In this document: in pieces, positions 28,416 through 37,889 of the stretch
Layout of the letters: every line of letters starts with the position of its first letter
How positions within the stretch are numbered: the first letter of the stretch is position 1
Assembly: GCA_007753675.1 (NCBI GenBank)
Contig: CP036432.1
Location: 4,748,394 to 4,812,393 of the forward strand
DNA from: Stieleria magnilauensis
GTDB lineage: Bacteria; Planctomycetota; Planctomycetia; Pirellulales; Pirellulaceae
Length of the DNA stretch: 64,000 nt
Reading direction: 5' to 3'
The notes under the pieces: model-generated
What the model saw: only the letters and a program-made list of their open reading frames with translations
Databases searched by the model: none
What the model was told of the DNA's origin: nothing
Program-made: the position numbers and the translations under genes

Positions 28416-29945
28416 ATGGCGCATCAAGTGATCATTGCCCCTGATTTCGAGACTTCGCAAATGCAGCAATTGCCGACGGATTGGCGGCCAGGCGTGCGGG
28501 TGTCGGTCGTCACGATCAAAGCATTTCCGCTGGGCGCAGCGTCGGTCGTCATTGCCGTTTTGCTGGTGGGCCTGATCGCCTGCAGTGGCGTCGTGGGCAC
28601 GATCAACGGCGCAGGCATGACGGGGCTGATATTCGGTGGCGTCATCGCAGCCGTGCTGGCAGTGTGTTACGCCGCCTTGGTGCTGGCCATTGAGTTGCTC
28701 TTGCCGGAAGTCGAGACGGTGGTTGACTGGACGCAAAACACCATTGTCCATCGCCGAAACCGCTCCCAAGAAACCTTTCCGTTGGATCAACTGACAGAAC
28801 TCCGCATCACGCCATTGCCCGAGCCGAACCAGAACTCCGTCGAGCTCCAATTGGTTGTCGGCGACCGGTCGATCCCATTACTGACGACCGACCGCTGTGA
28901 ATCGACCGAACAGGCTTGTCGATTGGTCGCCGTCGCAGGCCGACACCTTGCGACAGTGACCCACACACGCCTTGTCGCTCCGCCGGAGATACCACTGAAC
29001 GACATGACGCGCGATGCTCGAGCGTGGTCGGATGGCTATGTCAGCACCGGGGCCACCGCAGTGGCGATGATGCGAATGGCAGAAAACGCCGGCAACTCTG
29101 ACGAAGCCGAACGTCACCGACGCGAAGCGATGGACTACTTTGATATCGCCAACCGCATCGACCCCGACAACCCCGCACCGCTGTTAAAACTCGGTGAACT
29201 TTCCGGTGATGCCGACGCCGGCAAGCGAGCGGTCGAACAGGCCTTGGCCGCAGATCCCGATTCGCCCGATGCCTTGATCCAACTCGCGAAAATCCAAGAT
29301 CGCGACGGTGACACGGACTTGGCCAAGCAGAACTACGATCGAGCGGTGAGCATCGACCGATGTGTCGAGACGTTGCAGGCGCGAGCTTTGTTCTTCCAAA
29401 TCCATGACCGCTTCGACGAGGCGGTGAACGATTTTGATGATGCGATGGAGCGGGTGAGCGACGACGACGAGCGGGCGTCGTTGCTGGACATGCGGTCGGA
29501 CTGTTATCGCGATTGGTTTCATTCATCCGACGATCGACGCCACCTTGAACGGGCCATCAAGGACGCTCGAAAAACCGTCTCCTTGCATCCGGATCACTCC
29601 AGAAATCTCGCCAGCCTGCTGATCGACGCGGAAGAATACACGGAAGCCATTGCGATTCTGGATGATCAGATCATGAATGAAGAAGAGGACTCCTATGTGT
29701 TCGGCTTGCTGGGGCGGGCATTTTTGCAGCAAGGCATCGACATGGATTCCGCCATCTTTCATCTCACCCGCGCAATCGAAATCGAAGAGGCCGCGCCACC
29801 AACGAGCACACCCCAATGGCGCGACATCCAACGTCGAAGTCTGTCGTATCTGTATACACTCAGGAGCGAAGCCCACAACAGCAACGAGGACGTCGAAGCC
29901 TCACGCCGCGACATGGAAATGGCGAGAGAACTGAATCCGCCATAG
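28416..29945 (+). CDS. Membrane protein with TPR repeats
   Basis: 509 residues. The ATG at 28416 follows a strong GAGGAG site. Two close membrane segments occupy about residues 40-95 (SVVIAVLLVGLIACSGVVGTI and GLIFGGVIAAVLAVCYAALVL). A soluble stretch follows, then the C-terminal ~300 residues are TPR-like: NRIDPDNPAPLLKLGEL, AADPDSPDALIQLAKIQ, KQNYDRAVSIDRC and more up to RRDMEMARELN. Probably a scaffold with the TPRs in the cytoplasm. Partner unknown. Confidence 0.75.
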   Translation: MAHQVIIAPDFETSQMQQLPTDWRPGVRVSVVTIKAFPLGAASVVIAVLLVGLIACSGVVGTINGAGMTGLIFGGVIAAVLAVCYAALVLAIELLLPEVETVVDWTQNTIVHRRNRSQETFPLDQLTELRITPLPEPNQNSVELQLVVGDRSIPLLTTDRCESTEQACRLVAVAGRHLATVTHTRLVAPPEIPLNDMTRDARAWSDGYVSTGATAVAMMRMAENAGNSDEAERHRREAMDYFDIANRIDPDNPAPLLKLGELSGDADAGKRAVEQALAADPDSPDALIQLAKIQDRDGDTDLAKQNYDRAVSIDRCVETLQARALFFQIHDRFDEAVNDFDDAMERVSDDDERASLLDMRSDCYRDWFHSSDDRRHLERAIKDARKTVSLHPDHSRNLASLLIDAEEYTEAIAILDDQIMNEEEDSYVFGLLGRAFLQQGIDMDSAIFHLTRAIEIEEAAPPTSTPQWRDIQRRSLSYLYTLRSEAHNSNEDVEASRRDMEMARELNPP

Positions 29946-30015
29946 CCGTTGTCGGTCCGCTTCGTCAGGCCGGGGGTCGCACGAGGGCCTGGGCTTGCGG
30001 AATGGTGGGACGGAA

Positions 30016-30143
30016 GGGGTCAAAAAATGGGTTGGTCAAAAAATGAAGACAGTGGGGGAGAGGCGACTGGTGACACTCGCATGTTTAGCCCCACCCATCC
30101 TTTGACCATTCCATATTTTGACCAACTCATATTTTGACCAACT
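30016..30143. repeat. Intergenic element of direct and inverted ggtcaaaaaatg-type repeats
   Basis: On the plus strand ggtcaaaaaatgg and ggttggtcaaaaaatg occur at 30018-30045. Their near-reverse complements occur at 30096-30143: tttgaccatt, then atattttgaccaactc twice in succession. The whole could fold into a long hairpin with a ~50-base loop. It fills most of the gap between the TPR gene and the plsC-like gene, which converge. It resembles an intergenic repeat family rather than a gene. Confidence 0.6.
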
Positions 30144-30228
30144 CTTTTTTGCAGCCAACCTAGCTTTGCCCCATCTGTTTGCCCCGCCCCCTCGGTCACT
30201 CAGGTCGTCGCGGAAGCGGCTGTTCGTC

Positions 30229-31047
30229 CTACGTGCCGGCGTTCCATTGGTCCAACTTGGACGCGATAAAGTCGATCACGGCTTGTTGCTGCCGGTCGCC
30301 GCGGCCTTCGATGGTGATCGGTTCTCCGAACGCGAATCGCACTTTCTTTTGCGGGTCGATCGGACCGAGGTCCTTGAACCATTTGCCGTTGCCCCACGCA
30401 TCGGTCTGCAAGGCGATCGGCACGACCGGGACCTTGGCCCGAGCCGCCAGCTTGACGCCGATCGAATTGAACGTCCCCGGATCAAAGGTGTCGCTACGGG
30501 TGGTCTGGGGAAACACGACGATCGAGATGCCTTGGGCAAGTCGCTCGGCCCCCTCCGTCATCACCCGCTTGAAGTCTTCGCGTGGGTTGTCACGTGAGAC
30601 AGCGATGGGATTGCGTGTCCGCAGGATGTGGCGAAACACCGGATAGTCCATCAAGCTTTGTTTGACCACGAACGTCACGTCGCGAATCGGTTGGATGATG
30701 GCGGGCAGGACGATCGTCTCCAGCATGCTCATGTGGTTGCCGACAAACACGCAGGGGGTTGCCAAGTCTTTCACATGCCGCAGCCCCGTGATTTCGAATC
30801 GAACGCCGACCGATTCGAGCGTTTGCATGACTTCCAAGCTGGTTTCGCTCCAGCGCCGGTTTCCATACTTTCCCTGACGGGCGACGCGACTGGATCGATA
30901 AACGTTCCACGCGAACTGGCGATAGAAGCTGACGGTCGGAAAACTCCCTGCGATCCAGCGTTTCTTCCCATCGGCGGTCCGGTAATCACCGTCCTGATCG
31001 GACAGCAATTCATTGCAGTGTGGTGTCTCTGTTCCTGTCATGGTCAT
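30229..31047 (-). CDS. 1-acyl-glycerol-3-phosphate acyltransferase-like (PlsC family)
   Basis: 272 residues; ATG at 31047 chosen (TTG one codon earlier and ATG two codons later are possible). The acyltransferase motifs are NHMSMLET (the family NHx4D has Glu instead of Asp here) and VFPQTTRSDTFDPGTFN (the FPEGTRS motif). Known role of the family: transfer of an acyl chain to lysophosphatidic acid at the inner membrane. It is the last gene of the minus-strand efflux operon, 12 bases after the RND stop, which suggests a link between pump expression and membrane lipid adjustment. That link is inference only. Confidence 0.8.
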   Translation of the reverse strand: MTMTGTETPHCNELLSDQDGDYRTADGKKRWIAGSFPTVSFYRQFAWNVYRSSRVARQGKYGNRRWSETSLEVMQTLESVGVRFEITGLRHVKDLATPCVFVGNHMSMLETIVLPAIIQPIRDVTFVVKQSLMDYPVFRHILRTRNPIAVSRDNPREDFKRVMTEGAERLAQGISIVVFPQTTRSDTFDPGTFNSIGVKLAARAKVPVVPIALQTDAWGNGKWFKDLGPIDPQKKVRFAFGEPITIEGRGDRQQQAVIDFIASKLDQWNAGT

Positions 31048-31059
31048 CAACGCGGGCGG

Positions 31060-34000
31060 CTATCGATCGTCCTGTGAAGCCGGGGCCGATGAAGCGGGTT
31101 GGTGAGCCCGGTCTTGGGTCGGCAGATCACGCGCTGAATCAGCGTCATGCTTCGTCGGTTCCCCTGGCTGCACCAGTTGAACCGTTCGCCGCTGACTTGG
31201 CAACGCCGCCGTCGGTCGTGACGTCTGCCCTGCCGTCTGGGCTGGACTGCCAAACAGCCGTCGCGCCAAACCGGCCTTGGCTTCCAACAGCAGACTGAAC
31301 AGTGTCGGCACCAAAACCAGCGTGAAGATGGTGGACACCAACAGCCCGCCGAGCACGACGCTGCCCAGGCCGCGGTACAGTTCGCTCCCTGCACCGGGGA
31401 ACAAGACCAGCGGAAACAATCCGAGCACGGTGGTCAACGTCGTCATGAAGATCGGACGAATCCGTGTCCGTACGCTCTCCAGAATCGCCACCCGCGGCGA
31501 CATGGCGTCCTCACGCATGTGATTGAGCGACTGGTGCACAATCAGAATCGGATTGTTCACCACCGTACCGACCAGGATCACGAAACCGAGCATCGTCAGG
31601 ATGTCCAGTTGCTGCGTCAGCTGGCCGGTCATCGACAAATAGACGTTCAACAGGTTGAGCCCCAGGATGCCCCCGACCGCCCCCAGCGGCACCGTCAAGA
31701 TAATCACCAACGGATACAACCACGATTCGAACAATGCCGCCATCAGCAGGTACGTGATCAGGATCACCAACACAAACTGGCTGGTCAACACACTGATCAA
31801 GCTGTCAAGATTCCAGCCCGACCATTGGCCCAGGAACGTCGCCTGCATCTTGCTCAGCTTATCCGCGGTGCCGGCCAAGTTGACTTGATAACCGCCTCCG
31901 AGTTGACCGCTTTCGGTCAGCGGCTGCACGATCTCGCGTCTGATCTGCGCCATCGCATCTTCCAACGCGATTTCGGGCGGCGGAGACACTTCGATGGTGA
32001 TCGCACGGACGCGTTCGCGGTGATTGACCTGTTCGGGACCGCTGGCCAAGTCGACATCCGCGAGGGCGGCCAACGGAATCAATTGTCCTGCCGGCGTCGC
32101 GATCGGCAACGCTTCAATTTCTTGCGTCGTGTCGGCGTATTCCAATTCACCGATGATCGTCAGGTCAATTTTCTTTCCATCCAGGTAGTAATCGCCGGCA
32201 TAGGCACCGTCGATCAGACAGTTGGCCGAGAACCCGAGGTCACGACTGCTGACACCCATTTGGGCCGCCTGGACCAATTTGGGCGTGATGTGGATTTCCG
32301 GGCTGGACAAATCCAGGCTCGGAATCGGCCGTGCCTGAGCGGTCGGCATGATCTGCTTGACCTTGCCGATCGTCTGTCCCCCCAACGCGACCAACTTGAT
32401 CAAATCCGGTCCGGTGATCTCAATCTCGATCGTCCGTCCGGCGGTCAGCCCTTGTTCGAACAGACTCGATTGCTTGGCGACGGCAAAGGTCCCCGGCATC
32501 GAAGCACCGACTTGTTGCACCAGCGGAACGAGTTCACCGGCGCGCTGGCCATCGTAGGCCCGAATGCCCATGAACACCTGCCGTCCGCGGGCGACAAAGA
32601 AAAAGTCACCGATGGCGGGGAAGTCCAATGCGGCGGCTTCGGGACTTTCGGGATCCACATCCCAGTAGGGACGCAGTGCGGTTTCGACGGTCTTGCCGGC
32701 TGCGGTCAACTGATCCAGGTTGTATCCCGGCGGCGGCAGCAAAATCCCGAACACCAGGTTGCGGTTTCCGGTCGGCAGATACTCGACCTTGGGCCAAAAC
32801 GACCAACTGATTCCCACTGCCAGCAGAACCAACGTCGCAGCCACCCCAAGCCGGCGCAATACGCCGCGTTGGATCCAGTCATTGAATCCGACGGTGCCCC
32901 GAACAAAGGTTTCGCCCAACGCATGGACCGGCCACAAGATGAATTGTGTGATGCGATGGGTGTTTTGCCGCGAGGATGGGTCCGACAGGTCGTCACGATC
33001 GGGTTGGGACTGAAACAGCCGCGAGGCCGCGGTCGGAATCACCGACATCGAGATCAGCAACGACAACGCGACCGCGGCGCTGATCGCCAATGCGATGTCC
33101 CGGAACAGTTGCCCGGCTTCTTCCTGGACAAACACGATGGGCAAGAACACGGCAACCGTCGTGATCGTCGAGGCGGCGATCGCGCCCCAAACCTCTTGGG
33201 TTCCCCGCACGGCCGCGGTGACTGCGGATTCGCCCGATTTGAAATGGCGGTAGACGTTCTCCAGCACGACCACGGCGTTGTCGACCAGCATGCCCACCGC
33301 AAACGCCAACCCGGCCAAGCTGATCACGTTCAATGATCGGCCCAGCACACCCAGCACCAGGAACGATGCGATGATACTGGTCGGGATCGCCAACGCCACC
33401 ACCAGCGCACCGCGGGCGAACCAGAACCCGGCAACCAGAATGATCGCGATACAGATCAAAAAGAACCAAGGCGACAGGTAGGCCGCCGCCAACGAGCTTG
33501 CGATGATCAACGGGATCGTCACGATCGTCCGCACGCCCAAGTGCAAAAACAGCATCAACACGATCATCGTCAACGCACCGCCGATGAAGATGTTCTGTTG
33601 CACCAACTCGATCGACGAGTAGATGTATTCGGTTTCGTCGTAGACCTGAGTCAGTTGCAGCCCCCGCGGTTTCAAAATATTTTCATCGATGTCCTGATTG
33701 GCGGCGCGTAAGCCGTCCATCACTTCCAACACGTTGGCATCGGTTTCGCGCAAACAGTTGATCGCGATACTGGACTCACCGAATCGTCGCACCAGTCCGT
33801 CGGGCTTCTTGTAACCCAATTCGACTTTGGCGACATCGCGGACGAAGACGGGTGCCCCGTTGGTGACCGACAACAACTGTTGCTCGACCTGTTCCGGGCT
33901 GCGGAATTGGCCCATCGCACGCACGACCCACCGCCGTTTGCCTTCCCAGAAATCTCCCGCCGACGTGTCTTTGTTTTGACCCTGCAAGACGTTCCGGACA

Positions 34001-34764
34001 TCGGCCAACGTCAACTGCCTGGCGGCCAGTTTTTCGGGATCGACGATGACTTGCAATTCGTCTTCCAATCCGCCGATCACGTTGGACTGCGAAACGCCGG
34101 GAACCCGTTCAAACCGGGCTTCGATTTCGTCTTCGGCAAACCGTCTCAGCTTGGTCACGTCCAGACCCTCCGGCGGCAACAGTTCCTTGACCTCGGGGTG
34201 CTCCTTGGCCAACAACCTTAGCCTCAGCATGACCAGTCCCACATTGTGGGCGTGGCGTGCCGGCGCGAGTTTTTCGACCAATTCGGGATGCCGGTCTTCA
34301 AATGCCTGGAACTGTTCGTCGGTCGGGCGCCGCGTGCTCAAGATGAACCAGGCGATCGGCCGGTCGGAGGCATTGGCCGTCGTGATCACCGGTTCGTCGG
34401 AATCCTCGGGATACTCGGGCACCTGTTGCAGTCGGCTATTAACCTTCAGCAAGGCCTCTTCCATGTTGGTGCCGACCAGGAATTCGAGGGTGATGGTGCC
34501 TTTGGAATCTGCGCTCTCGGACGTCATCTTCGTGACACCTTCGACGCTCTTGAGCTGTTCCTCCTGCTCCATCGTGATTTCTTGCTCGACCTCTTGCGGG
34601 CTCGCCCCCGGCCAAGTCGTCTCGATGGTGATCGTGGGGATCTGGACTTCCGGCGTCAATTGCATCGGCATCCGCGTCAGTGCGACGACGCCGAACAGGG
34701 AGACCAGCAACACGGCGACGCTGACTTTGACCGGGTTTTTGACAAAGGCTTCAATCAGTGCCAT
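31060..34764 (-). CDS. RND efflux pump permease, HAE1/AcrB family
   Basis: 1234 residues against about 1040 for AcrB. The first membrane helix starts at residue 13, and TM4 has GMLVDNAVVVLENVYRHF with the proton-relay Asp region. A typical second half runs to about residue 1170, followed by a Pro/Gln-rich tail. Two insertions stand out. About 50 residues lie in the first porter domain (about 150-205). About 40 hydrophobic residues lie between TM2 and TM3 (about 413-452, including PWFFLICIAIILVAGFWFARG) and would add two membrane segments. The pump works with the adaptor encoded just upstream, whose last 14 bases it overlaps. Substrate unknown. ATG start. Confidence 0.92.
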   Translation of the reverse strand: MALIEAFVKNPVKVSVAVLLVSLFGVVALTRMPMQLTPEVQIPTITIETTWPGASPQEVEQEITMEQEEQLKSVEGVTKMTSESADSKGTITLEFLVGTNMEEALLKVNSRLQQVPEYPEDSDEPVITTANASDRPIAWFILSTRRPTDEQFQAFEDRHPELVEKLAPARHAHNVGLVMLRLRLLAKEHPEVKELLPPEGLDVTKLRRFAEDEIEARFERVPGVSQSNVIGGLEDELQVIVDPEKLAARQLTLADVRNVLQGQNKDTSAGDFWEGKRRWVVRAMGQFRSPEQVEQQLLSVTNGAPVFVRDVAKVELGYKKPDGLVRRFGESSIAINCLRETDANVLEVMDGLRAANQDIDENILKPRGLQLTQVYDETEYIYSSIELVQQNIFIGGALTMIVLMLFLHLGVRTIVTIPLIIASSLAAAYLSPWFFLICIAIILVAGFWFARGALVVALAIPTSIIASFLVLGVLGRSLNVISLAGLAFAVGMLVDNAVVVLENVYRHFKSGESAVTAAVRGTQEVWGAIAASTITTVAVFLPIVFVQEEAGQLFRDIALAISAAVALSLLISMSVIPTAASRLFQSQPDRDDLSDPSSRQNTHRITQFILWPVHALGETFVRGTVGFNDWIQRGVLRRLGVAATLVLLAVGISWSFWPKVEYLPTGNRNLVFGILLPPPGYNLDQLTAAGKTVETALRPYWDVDPESPEAAALDFPAIGDFFFVARGRQVFMGIRAYDGQRAGELVPLVQQVGASMPGTFAVAKQSSLFEQGLTAGRTIEIEITGPDLIKLVALGGQTIGKVKQIMPTAQARPIPSLDLSSPEIHITPKLVQAAQMGVSSRDLGFSANCLIDGAYAGDYYLDGKKIDLTIIGELEYADTTQEIEALPIATPAGQLIPLAALADVDLASGPEQVNHRERVRAITIEVSPPPEIALEDAMAQIRREIVQPLTESGQLGGGYQVNLAGTADKLSKMQATFLGQWSGWNLDSLISVLTSQFVLVILITYLLMAALFESWLYPLVIILTVPLGAVGGILGLNLLNVYLSMTGQLTQQLDILTMLGFVILVGTVVNNPILIVHQSLNHMREDAMSPRVAILESVRTRIRPIFMTTLTTVLGLFPLVLFPGAGSELYRGLGSVVLGGLLVSTIFTLVLVPTLFSLLLEAKAGLARRLFGSPAQTAGQTSRPTAALPSQRRTVQLVQPGEPTKHDADSARDLPTQDRAHQPASSAPASQDDR

Positions 34765-36067
34765 GCTCGTTGCCTCCGTTTAAGTCGGCTCGAGCGGGCT
34801 GTGAAGGGGACGCAACGACGCGTGAGATCACGACGCTTTGCCCCGGCCGCAGGCGTTCGTTGCCTTCCACGACAACCCGCTGCCCCGCTTCGAGCGGACC
34901 TTTGGCTTGGATCAGATTCGGCATCGCGACGCCGACCTCGATCGGGACCGGCCGCACGCTGCCGCCGCGTTGATCGCCATCGACGACATAAACCAACGGC
35001 TGCGGGCCGCCCAAGACCAACGCGTTCTTGGGAACCATGATCGCACTCTGTTTCGGGCCGATGGGTAATTCGACGCGGGCATACATCCCGGCCTTGAGCA
35101 ACGGCCCGTCGTCGGTGATCGTGTTCTTGACGCGAATCTTGACGGGAAAGGTTCTGGACTTCGCGTCGGCTTGGGGAATGACAATGGAGATCTCGCCGGT
35201 GAAGACCTCGTCGGGAAGCGCGGGCACATCGACGCGGACGGTCGCCCCCGGTTTGATGTGTGCGGCGTGTTGCTCGACGACGTAGGCCAGGACTTCGACT
35301 TCGTCCAACGCCACCACCTCCATCACCGGGTCGCCACTGGTGACCCATGTGCCTTCATCGACGTGCTCGACGACCACGTAACCGTCGAACCGCGACATGA
35401 CAGTGTATTTTTTGATCCGGTCCTTGATGCGATCCACCATCGCTTGCTGATAAGCGACCTGTGCCCGCGCCTGGGCGATCCGCTCCGGCCGCGGCCCTTC
35501 GACGATCAGATCGTATGCGGCCTTGAGCTCCTGGTAGACCTGTTCGGACTGGCTGGCCCGAGCCTTGACCTGTTCATATTCTTCCGGCGATGCGGAATTC
35601 GATGTCCGCAGCTGTTGCAAGCGAGTCAATTGCGCCCGGCCGAACTCCATGTCCGCTTTAGCGCCCAACATCTTTGCCTTGGCTTGTTCAATCTCGTTGG
35701 GTCGCGACCCCGCCTCCAGTTCGGCAAGCTCTTGGTTTCGCAAATCCAGTTCGGCTTCGGCGGCGGCGAGTTCCAATTCGATCGTCGCGGTCAGCAATTT
35801 GGCCAGTGGCGCGCCCTCCGCGACGCGTTCCCCTTCGTGAACGACCAGTTCGACCACGCGTCCGTCGACGGCGCTGCCCACGACGGCACGCTTGAGCGGC
35901 ATCACGGTGGCAACGAACGCTTGGCCGGCGGCGACATCCATCTGCACCACTTCGGCGACGGCCACCGGTGCGGGCGGCGGCTGTTGCGCGTGCGCGTCGT
36001 GCATGCCGACAGTCACCGCGAGCAAGAAGAGTGCAATTCGAAAGACACGAGAGCGTTTCATATTCAT
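34751..36067 (-). CDS. Periplasmic adaptor (membrane fusion) protein of the RND pump
   Basis: 438 residues from the ATG at 36067 (TTG at 36079 and ATG at 36061 also possible). A signal peptide is present (FRIALFLLAVTVGMHDAHAQ). It has the normal adaptor order: lipoyl-like first half (VDGRVVELVVHEGERVAEGAPL), a helical hairpin rich in Glu, Ala and Gln (about 105-205), the second lipoyl half (RFDGYVVVEHVDEGTWVTSGDPV), a beta-barrel, and a membrane-proximal domain (MVPKNALVLGGPQPLVYVV). No lipobox Cys is seen, so it is probably anchored through the pump or soluble. It overlaps the RND gene by 14 bases. No outer-membrane TolC-type gene is adjacent. Confidence 0.9.
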   Translation of the reverse strand: MNMKRSRVFRIALFLLAVTVGMHDAHAQQPPPAPVAVAEVVQMDVAAGQAFVATVMPLKRAVVGSAVDGRVVELVVHEGERVAEGAPLAKLLTATIELELAAAEAELDLRNQELAELEAGSRPNEIEQAKAKMLGAKADMEFGRAQLTRLQQLRTSNSASPEEYEQVKARASQSEQVYQELKAAYDLIVEGPRPERIAQARAQVAYQQAMVDRIKDRIKKYTVMSRFDGYVVVEHVDEGTWVTSGDPVMEVVALDEVEVLAYVVEQHAAHIKPGATVRVDVPALPDEVFTGEISIVIPQADAKSRTFPVKIRVKNTITDDGPLLKAGMYARVELPIGPKQSAIMVPKNALVLGGPQPLVYVVDGDQRGGSVRPVPIEVGVAMPNLIQAKGPLEAGQRVVVEGNERLRPGQSVVISRVVASPSQPARADLNGGNEHGTD

Positions 36068-36143
36068 CAGCTCGGACAATTTGGATGCGTCATGGAACGT
36101 GGAAACATGCCGACGCCATGGGTGGTGGGGAATTCGCAGCCAG

Positions 36144-36626
36144 CTATCGGTCGGACAACTCCGTCGGCGGTGTCAGCAACAGGTTTTCGTGAACCCGGCC
36201 GAGTAGTTTTTTGAGCGTGGCTTGCTGTCGATCGGTCAATCCATCGGTGGCCCGTGCGCGAATGCCTTTGGCACACTCGACGATCTTGGCCCAAACCGGT
36301 TTCGATTTCGCCGTTGCGCCGATCAACTTGCGGCGACGATCGGTCGGGCAGGGGCGACGCCGGATCAACCCGTCGCGTTCCATCCGATCGAGAATGCGAA
36401 CCAACGTCGGCGGCTCGATCATCATCTTGCCGGCCAACTCGGCCTGCGAAAGCTCGCCTTCCAATGCCAGCCAACCGAGCACTTGCGACTGGCGGAACGT
36501 GATTCCGTAGGGCACCAAGGCGTCATTGAACGCGCGGTGGTAACGCTGCGTCGTCACGGTCAGCCAGTAACCGATGCTCTCGTCAAAATCATAGTCCAAC
36601 ACGGGCCGACTCCGGAGCCGAGACAA
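36144..36626 (-). CDS. MarR family transcriptional regulator
   Basis: 160 residues with a TTG at 36626 as the first codon; a GTG eight codons later is possible. The winged helix is seen in TFRQSQVLGWLALEGELSQAELAGKMMIEPPTLVRILDRMERDGLIRR, followed by the Arg-rich wing CPTDRRRKL. Known role of the family: repression relieved by small phenolic or drug-like ligands. It stands first in the operon MarR-adaptor-RND-PlsC, with 76 bases before the adaptor. A MarR/SlyA-type palindrome lies directly upstream, which suggests autoregulation of the pump. Confidence 0.88.
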   Translation of the reverse strand: MSRLRSRPVLDYDFDESIGYWLTVTTQRYHRAFNDALVPYGITFRQSQVLGWLALEGELSQAELAGKMMIEPPTLVRILDRMERDGLIRRRPCPTDRRRKLIGATAKSKPVWAKIVECAKGIRARATDGLTDRQQATLKKLLGRVHENLLLTPPTELSDR

Positions 36627-36629
36627 TTC

Positions 36630-36643
36630 GTTAGCCTGCTAAC
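36630..36643. promoter_or_regulatory. Candidate MarR/SlyA-type operator
   Basis: GTTAGC-CT-GCTAAC is a perfect 6+6 inverted repeat, starting four bases upstream of the MarR TTG start. Its TTAGCCTGCTAA core differs from the SlyA box TTAGCAAGCTAA only in the two central bases. It overlaps where the promoter or ribosome binding site of the efflux operon should be, so binding would block expression. It is also 160 bases from the divergent oxidoreductase gene. Confidence 0.6.
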
Positions 36644-36803
36644 TATTAGCGTTGCGGCACAATCGCTTGTCAAGTCATCGCGCCCCGCTTTGGAGGGATT
36701 CGATTCGGTCCGTGGGATCGCCTCGGCGCTGAGTGCCGTCATCTGAATTGCCCGGTAAGCTACAATCCGGCCCCGAACGACATCCCACCGTCATCCAGGA
36801 GAT

Positions 36804-37889
36804 ATGACCATGAGCGACCGCCTGAAAGTTGTTGGAATCAATTTTGATCATTTTCACATGGGTGACCTGTTGCGTATGGCGCACGAGCATCCGGGGGTCG
36901 AACTGGTGGGGATCTGCGATGAACATCCCGAACGCATGCGGGATGCAATGAAGAGCTTCCAGATACCGCAGGACAGGGTGCATACCGATCCGCAAACGTT
37001 GTTTGATTCGACGCCGGCTGACTTGGCGATCCTGTGTCCGGCCGCTTCGAAACACGGTGATTGGGTGGAACGGATCGCGCCGTTCGGCTGCGACCTGTTG
37101 GTCGAAAAACCCTTCGCCGGATCACTGGCCGAGGCCGATCGGATGATCGCCGCGTGCCAGTCGGCCGACGTCCGCCTGGCGATCAATTGGCCCTTGGCCT
37201 GGGTCGCGTCTCACCGGATGGCCAAACGCTTGATCGACGAGGGGCGAATCGGCCAGTGCATTGAGGTGCACTACTATGGCGGCAACCGCGGCCCGCTCTG
37301 GCACGTGGCCGATAAAGTCGAACGGACGGCTGAGCAGGTCCAGCAAGCCAAACCGACCAGCTGGTTTTACAAGCAGAGTCACGGCGGAGGATCGTTGCTC
37401 GATTACCTCGGTTATGGCACCACGCTGGGAACCTGGTACATGGATGGGCGGCGACCGATCGAAGTCACCGCGATGGTCGACCGGCCCGCCGGATTGGAAG
37501 TCGACGAACACAGCGTGGTCGTGGCTCGCTATGAAACCGGGCTCTCCAAATTCGAGACCCGCTGGGGAACCTTCACCGATCCCTGGACGCATCAACCCCA
37601 ACCCAAGTGCGGCTTTGTCCTGGTCGGCACCGAAGGGACGATCTCCAGCTACGACTATGAAACCTCGATGCGGGTGCAAACGCGTGATTGCCCCGAAGGC
37701 CGGTTGATCCAGCCAGATCGGTTGGTGGCGCCCCAGCAAAATCCGATCCAGTACATGGTGGACGTGATTCAGAACAACCGCCAAATCGACGGCCCCTTGT
37801 CGACCCGGATCAGTCGCATCGGCCAGCAAATCGTCGACGCCGCCGTGCTCAGCGCCCAGGAACAACGCACGGTTCCCCTGGCTGAGTGA
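36804..37889 (+). CDS. Gfo/Idh/MocA family oxidoreductase
   Basis: 361 residues; ATG at 36804 with an AGGAG site (ATG at 36810 is an alternative). The N-terminal Rossmann fold covers about residues 1-130 and carries the family EKP motif (LVEKPFAGSLAEAD) with the catalytic Lys. The C-terminal alpha/beta domain contains the substrate-site region SHGGGSLLDYLGYGTTLGTW, where the family usually has GGGxLxDxGxH; here Tyr and Gly replace the last positions. No signal peptide is seen. It probably acts on a sugar or inositol derivative, with the exact substrate unknown. The nearest gene is the divergent MarR regulator. Confidence 0.85.
   Translation: MTMSDRLKVVGINFDHFHMGDLLRMAHEHPGVELVGICDEHPERMRDAMKSFQIPQDRVHTDPQTLFDSTPADLAILCPAASKHGDWVERIAPFGCDLLVEKPFAGSLAEADRMIAACQSADVRLAINWPLAWVASHRMAKRLIDEGRIGQCIEVHYYGGNRGPLWHVADKVERTAEQVQQAKPTSWFYKQSHGGGSLLDYLGYGTTLGTWYMDGRRPIEVTAMVDRPAGLEVDEHSVVVARYETGLSKFETRWGTFTDPWTHQPQPKCGFVLVGTEGTISSYDYETSMRVQTRDCPEGRLIQPDRLVAPQQNPIQYMVDVIQNNRQIDGPLSTRISRIGQQIVDAAVLSAQEQRTVPLAE

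Noticed and set aside
31519-33336. 605-codon open frame on the plus strand
   Set aside because: Antisense of the RND pump gene. His/Gln/Arg-rich composition and no domain.
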